Below, piece by piece: positions 36,332 to 44,641 of a stretch of 64,000 nt of DNA. This DNA comes from Oceanobacillus oncorhynchi (GTDB lineage: Bacteria > Bacillota > Bacilli > Bacillales > Amphibacillaceae): positions 3,410,001 to 3,474,000 of the forward strand of contig NZ_CDGG01000001.1 of the NCBI RefSeq assembly GCF_000821065.1, written 5' to 3'. Both the position numbers and the translations under genes were made by a program. How positions within the stretch are numbered: position 1 is the stretch's first letter; every line of letters starts with the position of its first letter. The notes beneath the pieces are model-generated. The model searched no databases and was not told the DNA's origin. It saw nothing but the letters and a program-made list of their open reading frames with translations.

Positions 36332-36369
36332 CTCCCTGACAATGCCAAAACATTGTTAGGGAGATTTTT
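36332..36369 (+). terminator. Terminator of parE-parC
   Basis: CTCCCTGACAATG pairs with CATTGTTAGGGAG (13 bp, one G-U), 6-nt loop, T run. Confidence 0.92.
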
Positions 36370-36501
36370 GTATTTTAGTTGAATAAAGAAGTCAGAGCAG
36401 CTGCTCAAGAAAAAGATTTTTATCTTTTCCTTTGCCTAATTCCCAGCTTTTGATAAAATGATAATGTAAGCGTGTTCAATTCGTCAAAAGGGGGTACGAG
36501 A

Positions 36502-37644
36502 ATGGATTTTGATTTAACCAAGGAACAAAAGATGATTCAGCGGATGGTTTCTGACTTTGCTGAAAAAAACATCCGTCCAAGAGCAATCGATATTGATGTT
36601 AATGCAGCTTTCCCGGAAGATATTTTTCATGACATGGGAGAGCTTGGTTTATTAGGGATTCCATTTCCTGAAAGCTATGGAGGCTCGGGCGGTGACACCG
36701 TTTCCTATGCCATCGCTGTAGAGGAAATCGGCCGCCGATGCGGAAGTACGGGCTTAAGTTATGCCGCTGCAGTTTCTTTAGGTGCCAGCCCGATTTATTA
36801 TTTTGGAACAGAAGAACAAAAGCAGCGGTTTTTAAAACCAATTGCTGAAGGCCGTTCTCTTGGAGCTTTTGGTTTAACAGAACCGAATGCAGGGTCTGAT
36901 TCCGGGGGGACAAAAACTACTGCTAAATTAGACGGAGACGAATATATTATTCAAGGAGAAAAATGTTTTATTACCAATGCCAGTTTTGCAGATTTTATTA
37001 TTGTAACGGCAGTCACGAAAAAGGATGCAAATAACAAGAATAAAATATCTGCCATCATTGTGCCGACAGATGCTGAAGGGCTGACTGTCCGCAGTGATTA
37101 TGACAAAATGGGCGTGCGCGGGTCAGATACCGCAGAAGTCATCTTGGATAATGTCCGTGTTCCCAAAGAAAATTTACTTGGTACAGAACATCAAGGCCAT
37201 CAGCAATTTTTAAAAACATTAGATGGAGGAAGGATTTCTATTGCGTCATTAGCTGTCGGTATTGGTCAGGCGGCTTTAGACCGTTCCTTGCAGTACGCGA
37301 AGGATCGTAAACAATTTGGCAAATCCATTTCCAGTTTTCAGGCGATCCAATTTAAATTAGCAGATATGGCGATGGAAATTGAGCTTGCTCGTAATATGGT
37401 TTATAAAGCAGCCTGGTTAAAGGATCAGAATAGAAGCTTTTCCAAAGAGGCAGCATACGCAAAATTGTACGCAACGGAAATGGCATTTCGTGCGGCAAAT
37501 CAGGCGATTCAAATTCATGGCGGTTATGGTTATATGCGTGAATATGAAGTAGAAAGGCTGCTCAGGGATGCTAAGTTATTGGAAATTGGAGAGGGGACAT
37601 CTGAAATCCAACGCTTGGTTATTGCAAGACAGCTAGGCTGCTAG
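36502..37644 (+). CDS. Acyl-CoA dehydrogenase, probably isovaleryl-CoA/branched short-chain
   Basis: 380-residue FAD acyl-CoA dehydrogenase, first enzyme of the operon (YngJ-like). FAD and substrate motifs [40 protein letters not shown] and the C-terminal [23 protein letters not shown] are intact; catalytic Glu appears in GEGTSEIQ. The frame opens 10 codons earlier at a GTG, but AAAGGGGGT fits the ATG at 36502. Company of a biotin carboxylase/carboxyltransferase pair points to leucine/isovalerate breakdown. Confidence 0.92.
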   Translation: MDFDLTKEQKMIQRMVSDFAEKNIRPRAIDIDVNAAFPEDIFHDMGELGLLGIPFPESYGGSGGDTVSYAIAVEEIGRRCGSTGLSYAAAVSLGASPIYYFGTEEQKQRFLKPIAEGRSLGAFGLTEPNAGSDSGGTKTTAKLDGDEYIIQGEKCFITNASFADFIIVTAVTKKDANNKNKISAIIVPTDAEGLTVRSDYDKMGVRGSDTAEVILDNVRVPKENLLGTEHQGHQQFLKTLDGGRISIASLAVGIGQAALDRSLQYAKDRKQFGKSISSFQAIQFKLADMAMEIELARNMVYKAAWLKDQNRSFSKEAAYAKLYATEMAFRAANQAIQIHGGYGYMREYEVERLLRDAKLLEIGEGTSEIQRLVIARQLGC

Positions 37645-37660
37645 AGAAGGAGAGAAGATC

Positions 37661-39016
37661 ATGATACAAAAAGTATTGATTGCTAATCGCGGTGAGATAG
37701 CCAGAAGAATTCTTCGCAGCTGCAAAGAATCAGGTATCAGGACGGTAGCTGTCTATTCCGAAGCAGATGAGAATGCTTTATTTAAACAAGAAGCTGACGA
37801 AGCTTATCCTATCGGTCCTTCACAAGTGCAGCAAAGCTATCTTCAATTAGATAAAATTATAGAAGTGGCCAAAAAAACAAATGCCGATGCAATTCATCCA
37901 GGCTACGGTTTCTTGAGTGAAAGCCCTTCATTCGCTGAACGCTGTAAAGAAGAAGGAATTATTTTTATTGGACCGGAAGCGGCTATTTTAAGTCTGATGG
38001 GAAGTAAAATTGAAGCTCGAAAAGCGATGATAGCAGCGGGGGTGCCTGTAATTCCCGGTACTGATCGTGCGGTGGAATCGCTGGAAGAAGCGGTCACTTT
38101 TGCTGAGCAAATTGGCTACCCTGTGATGTTAAAAGCATCTGCAGGCGGTGGAGGTATCGGAATGGAGGTTGTTCACACTTCGGATGAACTGCGAAAAGCT
38201 TTTGAAAATAACTCCAAGCGGGCCTTGTCTTTCTTTGGGGATGGAGCAATGTTTTTAGAGAAACACATAACAAACAGCAGGCATATTGAAGTACAGGTTT
38301 TAGCAGATTGTCATCAGCATACGGTTCATTTATTTGAAAGAGAATGCTCTATTCAGCGCCGGAATCAAAAGGTCTTAGAAGAAGCCCCATCGCCATCTAT
38401 TTCTGAAGCACTTCGCATGAAATTAGGAGAAACAGCTGTTATCGCTGCGGAGGCAATTGATTATACCAATGCCGGAACAATTGAATTTTTAGTTGATGAA
38501 TCGGAGCAATTTTATTTTTTGGAAATGAATACACGTATTCAGGTAGAGCACCCCGTCACAGAAGAAATAACAGGGATTGATATTGTCAAAGAACAGATTC
38601 GTATTGCCAATCAGCAGGCACTGTCTTTTACACAGGAAGAAATCACCCGAAACGGGCATGCGATAGAAATAAGAGTTTATGCAGAAGATCCCATTCGATT
38701 CTTTCCATCGCCCGGAAAAATCACAGCACTGGAACTGCCTGAAGGAGAAGGTGTCCGTAATGAATGTGCTGTTGCATCCGGAGATATGGTAACTCCTTTT
38801 TATGATCCAATGATTGCAAAACTGATCGTTTTTGGGGAAAACCGGGCAGAAGCGAGGAATAAGCTGGAAAAAGCGCTTGGTCGATTCAAAATAGAAGGGA
38901 TAAAAACCAATATACCGATGCTTCAGGAAATTATCACCTATGAGGCATTTAAAAAAGGAAATACACCAACAAACTTTTTAGATAAATATTATCAACCAAC
39001 TACAGGAGGGAATTAA
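37661..39016 (+). CDS. Biotin carboxylase subunit of an acyl-CoA carboxylase (YngH-like)
   Basis: 451-residue ATP-grasp enzyme carboxylating biotin. N-terminal IANRGEIARRI, ATP-grasp glycine loop KASAGGGGIGM (~160), HIEVQVLADCH, and the EMNTRIQVEHPVTEEITGIDIV catalytic stretch are present. Its position between dehydrogenase and a separate biotin carrier matches B. subtilis yngJ-yngH-yngHB. Probably the methylcrotonyl-CoA carboxylase alpha function rather than the housekeeping AccC. Confidence 0.93.
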   Translation: MIQKVLIANRGEIARRILRSCKESGIRTVAVYSEADENALFKQEADEAYPIGPSQVQQSYLQLDKIIEVAKKTNADAIHPGYGFLSESPSFAERCKEEGIIFIGPEAAILSLMGSKIEARKAMIAAGVPVIPGTDRAVESLEEAVTFAEQIGYPVMLKASAGGGGIGMEVVHTSDELRKAFENNSKRALSFFGDGAMFLEKHITNSRHIEVQVLADCHQHTVHLFERECSIQRRNQKVLEEAPSPSISEALRMKLGETAVIAAEAIDYTNAGTIEFLVDESEQFYFLEMNTRIQVEHPVTEEITGIDIVKEQIRIANQQALSFTQEEITRNGHAIEIRVYAEDPIRFFPSPGKITALELPEGEGVRNECAVASGDMVTPFYDPMIAKLIVFGENRAEARNKLEKALGRFKIEGIKTNIPMLQEIITYEAFKKGNTPTNFLDKYYQPTTGGN

Positions 39017-39017
39017 G

Positions 39018-39227
39018 ATGGAGATTAAAGCATCGATGGCAGGAAATGTGTGGAAGATTACAGTGCAACAGGGAGAGGCTGTGGAAGAAGGGCAGGATGT
39101 CGTTATTCTAGAGTCAATGAAAATGGAAATTCCGATTGCTTCAGAGGGAAAAGGGATTTTGAAGGAATGGAAGGTGCAAGAAGGAGATTTTGTTAATGAA
39201 GGAGATACGATTGCAATCGTTGACTAA
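39018..39227 (+). CDS. Stand-alone biotin/lipoyl carrier protein (YngHB/BLAP-like)
   Basis: 69-residue single biotinyl domain with the biotinylation motif ESMKMEIP (Lys ~35). The paired glycines and EGD-x-V-N-E-G-D segment match BLAP-type carriers. Starts 1 nt after the biotin carboxylase stop; its TACAGGAGGG ribosome site lies inside that gene's end, so translation is probably coupled. It is the mobile carrier between carboxylase and carboxyltransferase. Confidence 0.92.
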   Translation: MEIKASMAGNVWKITVQQGEAVEEGQDVVILESMKMEIPIASEGKGILKEWKVQEGDFVNEGDTIAIVD

Positions 39228-39248
39228 ATCAGTTTGGAGTGAACGCCT

Positions 39249-40028
39249 ATGCAACTTGTAAACGTAGAAACAGTGGATAATCATATCGCTGTTATCACAT
39301 TAAATCGGCCGGAAGCAGCCAATGCATTATCTTTCGCGTTACTAACAGAGTTAGAGAATTGTATTCAAAAAATCAGTACGGATCGTGCTATACGCTGTGT
39401 GATTATTACAGCCAGCGGAGAAAAAGCTTTCTGTGCCGGAGCAGATTTAAAAGAACGAAAGGCAATGAATGAGGAGGAAGTTGTTGCTGCTGTACAGAAA
39501 ATTAGCAGACTTGCCGATTCCATAGAAAAAATAGAGGTTCCTGTAATTGCTGCTATTAATGGCGTCGCCTTTGGAGGCGGACTGGAAATCGCTTTAGCCT
39601 GTGACCTGCGCATTGCGGCCAATCATGTAAAGCTGGGGTTGACGGAAACCTCTCTGGCGATTATACCCGGAGCCGGCGGGACACAGCGTTTGCCAAGATT
39701 AATTGGAATCGGCCAGGCGAAACTGCTTATTTATACTGCCAAAACAATTTCAGCAGAGGATGCATTAGCCATTGGACTGATTGAGCGGTCAGTCGCCACT
39801 TCTTTTTTACAAGACGAAGCAATAAGTATTGCCCGGAAAATAAGCCAAAATGGACCGATTGCTATGAAGCAGGCTAAACAAGCGATTAATCAAGGAATGG
39901 ATCTTTCGATAGATGAAGCGGTTCAATTGGAACATGCAGCTTATGTAAAACTAATACCGACAAAGGACAGAAAAGAAGGATTGCTTGCATTTCAAGAGAA
40001 AAGAAAGCCTGATTACCATGGAAGTTAA
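39249..40028 (+). CDS. Enoyl-CoA hydratase, likely methylglutaconyl-CoA hydratase (YngF-like)
   Basis: 259-residue crotonase. Oxyanion-hole segments CAGADLKERKAM and GVAFGGGLEIALACDLRIA plus the ETSLAIIPGAGGTQRLPRLIG stretch with Glu are typical of methylglutaconyl-CoA/short enoyl-CoA hydratases. In the leucine route it would act after carboxylation of methylcrotonyl-CoA. The HMG-CoA lyase normally neighbouring it (YngG) is absent here. Confidence 0.9.
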   Translation: MQLVNVETVDNHIAVITLNRPEAANALSFALLTELENCIQKISTDRAIRCVIITASGEKAFCAGADLKERKAMNEEEVVAAVQKISRLADSIEKIEVPVIAAINGVAFGGGLEIALACDLRIAANHVKLGLTETSLAIIPGAGGTQRLPRLIGIGQAKLLIYTAKTISAEDALAIGLIERSVATSFLQDEAISIARKISQNGPIAMKQAKQAINQGMDLSIDEAVQLEHAAYVKLIPTKDRKEGLLAFQEKRKPDYHGS

Positions 40029-40050
40029 AGCCGGAAAGGAGAATGCTTAT

Positions 40051-41580
40051 ATGCCTGTGAATCAAGAACTTAAGGAGCGTATAGAAAAAATAAAAAAGGG
40101 AGGAAAACAAAAGTATCACGACAGCAATGCTGAAAAGGGCAAGCTTTTTGCTAGAGAAAGAATCCAGCTTCTTTTTGATTCTCATGAGACACTTGAGGAT
40201 GGTTTATTTGCCAATGCGATGGATGAAGACCTGCCGGCAGACGGCGTGGTTACAGTAACAGGAAAAATAAACGGTCAGACAGTTTGTGCGATGGCAAATG
40301 ATTCGACCGTCAAAGCAGGAAGCTGGGGACAGCGGACGGTGGAGAAAATTTTACGTATTCAAGAGACGGCTGAGAGGCTGGAGGTGCCCATGGTTTATCT
40401 GGTAGACTCTGCCGGTGCCCGAATTACAGATCAAATAGATATGTTCCCGGGAAGAAGAGGAGCGGGACGTATTTTCTATAATCAAATTAAGCTGTCAGGA
40501 AGAGTGCCGCAAATCTGCTTATTGTTTGGTCCATCCGCTGCCGGCGGTGCCTATATTCCGGCCTTTTGTGATATTGTTGTCATGGTTGATGGGAACGCAT
40601 CGATGTATTTAGGTTCACCGCGAATGGCTGAAAAGGTCATTGGCGAAAAGGTTTCTTTAGAGGAAATGGGCGGAGCAAAGATGCACTGTACAACCTCAGG
40701 AGTAGGCGATGTTTTAGTAGATACCGAAGAAGAAGCGATTCAATTTGCACAGAAGTACTTAACGTATTTTCCTGCTAATTTTCGTGAGAAGCCAAAAAAA
40801 GCAGCATCTGTAGAACCAAAAAGCTTTGATAAGCCAATCAGCGAAATTATTCCAGAAAATCAAAATGCTGCTTTTGATATGTATGAACTGATTGACCGTA
40901 CAATTGATGAAGGCAGTTTTTGTGAAATAAAAAAGCGGTTTGCTCCAGAATTAATTACTGGGCTGGCCCGTATCAACGGTCAAAGTATAGGAATCATTGC
41001 TAATCAGCCACGTGTAAAAGGAGGCGTTCTTTTTACGGATTCAGCAGATAAAGCAACAAAATTTATCCAATTATGTGATGCGTTTGAAATTCCGCTGCTG
41101 TTCTTAACGGATGTACCAGGATTTATGATTGGAACAAGAGTGGAGAAGCAGGGAATTATTCGCCATGGAGCCAAAATGCTGTTTGCAATGAGTGAGGTAA
41201 CGGTACCTAAAATTTCTGTTATTGTCCGAAAGGCTTATGGAGCTGGTCTATACGCGATGTCAGGGCCGGCTTTCGATCCGGATTGCTGTTTAGCCTTTCC
41301 AAATGCACAGATTGCTGTTATGGGACCGGAAGCAGCAGTGAATGCAGTAGAAGCAAATAAAATCGCTCAGCTTCCAGAAGAAGAAAGGGAGGCATATATC
41401 GCAGAAAAGCAGGCCGCCTATAAAGAGAACATTGATATTTACCGCTTAGCTTCCGAAATGATTATTGATGATATCATTGATCCAGATCATCTTCGGAACG
41501 AGCTGACAAGACGTTTCACCATTTATCAGAATAAGAAAAAGCAATTTACCGAGAGAAAACATGGGGTTTACCCAGTGTAA
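40051..41580 (+). CDS. Acyl-CoA carboxylase carboxyltransferase subunit (YngE/MccB/PccB-like)
   Basis: Fused alpha/beta carboxyltransferase of 509 residues transferring CO2 from carboxybiotin to an acyl-CoA. VDSAGARITDQIDMFPGRRGAGRI, FGPSAAGGAYIPAF and late TDVPGFMIGTRVEKQGIIRHGAKM with GPEAAVNAV are conserved. In-frame starts exist at 39985 and 40018, but AAAGGAG with 9-nt spacing favours the ATG at 40051. Methylcrotonyl-CoA is the likeliest substrate by context; propionyl-CoA cannot be excluded. Confidence 0.92.
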   Translation: MPVNQELKERIEKIKKGGKQKYHDSNAEKGKLFARERIQLLFDSHETLEDGLFANAMDEDLPADGVVTVTGKINGQTVCAMANDSTVKAGSWGQRTVEKILRIQETAERLEVPMVYLVDSAGARITDQIDMFPGRRGAGRIFYNQIKLSGRVPQICLLFGPSAAGGAYIPAFCDIVVMVDGNASMYLGSPRMAEKVIGEKVSLEEMGGAKMHCTTSGVGDVLVDTEEEAIQFAQKYLTYFPANFREKPKKAASVEPKSFDKPISEIIPENQNAAFDMYELIDRTIDEGSFCEIKKRFAPELITGLARINGQSIGIIANQPRVKGGVLFTDSADKATKFIQLCDAFEIPLLFLTDVPGFMIGTRVEKQGIIRHGAKMLFAMSEVTVPKISVIVRKAYGAGLYAMSGPAFDPDCCLAFPNAQIAVMGPEAAVNAVEANKIAQLPEEEREAYIAEKQAAYKENIDIYRLASEMIIDDIIDPDHLRNELTRRFTIYQNKKKQFTERKHGVYPV

Positions 41581-41591
41581 ACAAATAATGG

Positions 41592-41626
41592 AAACGCTTA
41601 GGCTAGAATGTGGTCTAAGCGTTTTT
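41592..41626 (+). terminator. Terminator of the acyl-CoA degradation operon
   Basis: AAACGCTTAG pairs with CTAAGCGTTT (10 bp) followed by TTTTT. Confidence 0.9.
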
Positions 41627-41651
41627 ACTGAAAACAAAAAAACATTAATTC

Positions 41652-41676
41652 ACCATAATTTTATTATGTAAACTAA
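41652..41676 (+). repeat. dif-like repeat, copy 1
   Basis: 25 bp shared with 62245-62269 with a single mismatch. The right 11 bp TTATGTAAACT equals the XerD-side arm of the B. subtilis dif site; the left arm is a poor match. Confidence 0.55.
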
Positions 41677-41857
41677 ATGATGAATTTTAAGGACACGATG
41701 AAAAAAGCTGCTCAATCGATTTAGCATCGTACTCTATAGCAGGAAAATATAATTACATGTGATAAAACAACCAGTCGCCGCTTACAGCAAAAAGATATCT
41801 GCTAATATTATCAATAGATTTTGATCAAGAAACGCTTCATTAAATTAAAATTTCCAC

Positions 41858-41886
41858 TTGACATATTTTTTAGAATTCGATAACAT
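41858..41886 (+). promoter_or_regulatory. SigA promoter of the SAM riboswitch transcript
   Basis: Perfect -35 TTGACA (41858-41863), 17 nt, -10 TAACAT (41881-41886). About 35 nt upstream of the aptamer. Confidence 0.75.
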
Positions 41887-41920
41887 ATGAAGAAATCTTA
41901 AAAAACTAAATAATGTAATT

Positions 41921-42029
41921 CCTTATCAAGAGCCGGGGGAGGAACTGGTCCTATAATCCCGCAGCAACCATTACTGGAAACGCAGTAAAATGGTGCTAAT
42001 TCCAGCAAGTTTTCACTTGAGAGATGAGG
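41921..42029 (+). promoter_or_regulatory. SAM-I riboswitch (S-box) aptamer
   Basis: Conserved S-box landmarks in order: TTATCAAGAG, GGAGGAACTGGTCC, CAGCAACC, ATGGTGCTAATTCCAGCAA and GAGATGAGG. P1 forms from CCTTATC (41921-41927) and GATGAGG (42023-42029). A terminator follows at 42042. S-box RNAs turn off sulfur-metabolism genes when SAM binds. The first gene downstream is the AhpD-like gene at 42424, after a repeat-laden gap. Confidence 0.95.
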
Positions 42030-42041
42030 CAGTGTGTAAAG

Positions 42042-42073
42042 AAACCCTCTTCTCCTGGAAAAGGGGTTTTTTC
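42042..42073 (+). terminator. SAM riboswitch expression-platform terminator
   Basis: AAACCCTCTT pairs with AAAGGGGTTT (one mismatch, one G-U) then a run of T, 13 nt after the aptamer's P1. Confidence 0.85.
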
Positions 42074-42288
42074 ATTTTTAAACAAGGGTAGGGAGGGAAT
42101 AATTTCAAAGGGGCAAGCATGGCTTAAAACCGAGTAATTAGATAGGTAAAGTTTAATTATTATGGTGGCTGTAAGAAAATTAACGAGATGGATTTACAAT
42201 TTGTATGATTTTATCGCAGCACAAATCAGTGGGCAAAGGAAACAGACCAGGTTCACGATGTCCTAGGACTGAAACTGGGACTGGGACT

Positions 42289-42385
42289 GCGATTACTCGT
42301 CCCATCGAAGAGCTTTTGCGATTAACCGTCCTATTATAAAGAGTTGTGCGTCGAAAAACCTTCACTAATTGAAGTTTCACTGTAT
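42289..42385 (+). repeat. Degenerate repeat bracketing the sulfur cluster, left copy
   Basis: Contains ATTACTCGTCCCATCGAA (42292-42309), identical to the loop of MITE copies B and C, and AAGTTTCACTGTAT (42372-42385). The same two words occur in the same order at 46368-46439. A local CTGGGA tandem (42275-42288) precedes it. Confidence 0.55.
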
Positions 42386-42423
42386 GACAAACCAAAATTT
42401 TAAATGTATGAGGAGAGATTTCA

Positions 42424-43086
42424 TTGACTAAAACAGATAGTTTATATCAAAAATCTTATTTTAACCGGATAACAGAATTAAAAGAATATGCACCGGAAGC
42501 GTTTCAAACTTTTTTTGCTTTTAACGATAAAGCATTAGCTGAGGGTGAATTATCAGTTAAATTAAAGGAATTAATTGCGGTAGCCGTAGCGCACATTACG
42601 GGGTGCCCGTACTGCATTGATTTACATGTGGGGAATGCTAAAAAAAATAACGCTGATAAAGAGGAAGTAACAGAGGCCATTTTTGTTGCAACAGCTCTAA
42701 AGGCTGGTTCAGCGGTTGCTCATGGTGTGAATGCGCTAAATGCGTTTGATGAAGAGGAAAAAGACGAGCTGTACAAAGCATCCTATTTTAATAGATTAAC
42801 CGAATTTGGTGACATTGATGCGGATACATTCAAGGCATTTGCTGCTTTTGATCATAAATCTATCAAAGCAGGCAAATTGACCGAAAAGGAGAAAGAGCTT
42901 ATCGCGGTGGCATCAGCACATACCACAGGCTGCCCGTATTGCATTGATCTGCATACGAAAAACGCCAAAAAAACAGGATCCAGCCTAGAGGAAATATCAG
43001 AAGCGATTTTTGTGGCAGCAGCTTTAAAAGCCGGGTCCGCAGTGGCACATAGTGTGAATGCCTTAAATGCTTTCGATGAATCTTAA
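42424..43086 (+). CDS. Tandem carboxymuconolactone decarboxylase/AhpD-like protein
   Basis: 220 residues made of two near-identical CMD/AhpD domains (~1-110 and ~118-220). Each has a GCPYCIDLH redox/acid-base motif (Cys 61, Cys 64, His 68 and Cys 170, Cys 173, His 177) and ends KAGSAVAH-x-VNALNAFDE. CXXC plus His is the AhpD peroxidase-reductant signature, so a thiol-redox role is more likely than decarboxylation (inference). TTG start with GAGGAGAG upstream. First gene after the SAM riboswitch. Confidence 0.88.
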   Translation: MTKTDSLYQKSYFNRITELKEYAPEAFQTFFAFNDKALAEGELSVKLKELIAVAVAHITGCPYCIDLHVGNAKKNNADKEEVTEAIFVATALKAGSAVAHGVNALNAFDEEEKDELYKASYFNRLTEFGDIDADTFKAFAAFDHKSIKAGKLTEKEKELIAVASAHTTGCPYCIDLHTKNAKKTGSSLEEISEAIFVAAALKAGSAVAHSVNALNAFDES

Positions 43087-43219
43087 GTAATCAGCAATTC
43101 AGAAGTAAGGGCCGATACCAAAATCAATGGCTGACTGCATCAAATGAGAGATAGTCAATTATAGATTTTGGTGAAGCGGTCAAGATGAAAATTTATGAGA
43201 AAAGGAGCTTATCGAAACG

Positions 43220-44593
43220 ATGACAAAACAAATTCACCTGAATGGATTTATTCAAAATTCACCTTCCCCTCACTCGACAGGATTATGGAAGCATGAAAAG
43301 GACGAGGGGACAAAACATAATGACCTGTCATATTGGATAGAAACAGCAAAAATCCTGGAACGCGGTAAATTTGATGCCATGTTTATTGCTGATGTGCTTG
43401 GAACCTACAGTGTATATGAAAATAGTCATGAAGCAGCTGTCCGGCATGCTGTACAGCTTCCGGCTCATGATCCATTGATTCCGATTTCTGCTATGGCGGC
43501 TGTCACTGAAAATCTCGGCTTTGCGCCAACAATTTCTGCTACATATGCACAACCATACGCACTCGCAAGGCAGCTATCTACACTGGATCATTTAACGAAT
43601 GGAAGAGTTGCCTGGAATGTGGTGACTTCTTATTTAGAAAGCGAGGCAGTCAATCTTGGCCTTTCCAGCCGTCTTCCTAAGGAACAGCGCTATGACCGTG
43701 CAGATGAATTTCTCGAAGTCGTTTATAAACTTTGGGAACACAGCTGGGATGACAATGCTGTTGTTCATGATGGCGCAAAGGATACATTTGCACAGCCGGA
43801 TAAGGTTCGTTTGATTAATCATGAAGGTGAATTTTTCAATGTACCTGGTCCGCATTTGGTTGAACCTTCTCCGCAGCGTACGCCTGTTTTATTCCAAGCA
43901 GGAGCTTCACCAAAAGGAAGAGATTTTGCAGCGAAACATGCAGAGGCGGTTTTTACTAAAAATCATTCCTTGGATGCGTTAAAGGCCTATGTTGCAGATA
44001 TTCGGAAACGAACAGAGGAACAGGGCAGAAATCGGCAAGATATATTTGTTTTTCCTATGATTTTGCCAATCATTGGGTCAACGGAAGAAGAAGCGCTGGC
44101 AAAGTATGAAGATTTAACAGACCACGTCAGCTACGAAGGAACTGCGTCTCTCCTTTCCGGACATACAGGAATCGATTTTTCAAAATATAATCCGGATCAG
44201 TATATTGAAGATATACAGACAGAAGCAGTACAGGGAAATCTGGATATGTATACAAAAGATCCTAATAAGAAATGGACACTGCGGGAAGCTGTTAAAAATC
44301 ATGGACTCGGCAATGGTACGGTGAAATTTATCGGAACACCTGAACAAATTGCAGATCGAATGGAAGAATGGGCATTTGAAGGTGACGTGGATGGTTTCAA
44401 TATCGCGCAGACCTATTCTCCGGATACATTTCGGGAATTTGTGGATTTAGTTGTTCCTGAATTGCAAAAACGCGGCATTTACCGGACTGAATATGAAGGG
44501 AAGACGCTTAGAGAAAATATGTTTGGAAATGGAACACCCCATTTACCCGATAATCATCCTGCGCGAAAGCTTGGCAGCTTTCAGCCGAGATAA
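43220..44593 (+). CDS. LLM-class flavin-dependent monooxygenase, NtaA/SnaA/DszA/DmoA family
   Basis: 457-residue FMNH2-dependent monooxygenase. The N-terminal barrel strand IHLNGFIQNSPSPHSTGLW, KFDAMFIADVLG, DHLTNGRVAWNVVTSYL and PVLFQAGASPKGRDFAAKHAEAVF are typical of the NtaA/DszA branch, which includes dimethyl-sulfide monooxygenase DmoA, dibenzothiophene-sulfone and N-acetyl-thiol-ether monooxygenases. It lacks an encoded flavin reductase nearby. Under a SAM riboswitch with a transporter, C-S bond cleavage of an imported organosulfur compound is the best inference. Confidence 0.9.
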   Translation: MTKQIHLNGFIQNSPSPHSTGLWKHEKDEGTKHNDLSYWIETAKILERGKFDAMFIADVLGTYSVYENSHEAAVRHAVQLPAHDPLIPISAMAAVTENLGFAPTISATYAQPYALARQLSTLDHLTNGRVAWNVVTSYLESEAVNLGLSSRLPKEQRYDRADEFLEVVYKLWEHSWDDNAVVHDGAKDTFAQPDKVRLINHEGEFFNVPGPHLVEPSPQRTPVLFQAGASPKGRDFAAKHAEAVFTKNHSLDALKAYVADIRKRTEEQGRNRQDIFVFPMILPIIGSTEEEALAKYEDLTDHVSYEGTASLLSGHTGIDFSKYNPDQYIEDIQTEAVQGNLDMYTKDPNKKWTLREAVKNHGLGNGTVKFIGTPEQIADRMEEWAFEGDVDGFNIAQTYSPDTFREFVDLVVPELQKRGIYRTEYEGKTLRENMFGNGTPHLPDNHPARKLGSFQPR

Positions 44594-44641
44594 CGGAGAA
44601 GTACATTTCCTGTTTTACTCGTATGTGCAAGGAGGTCAGAG

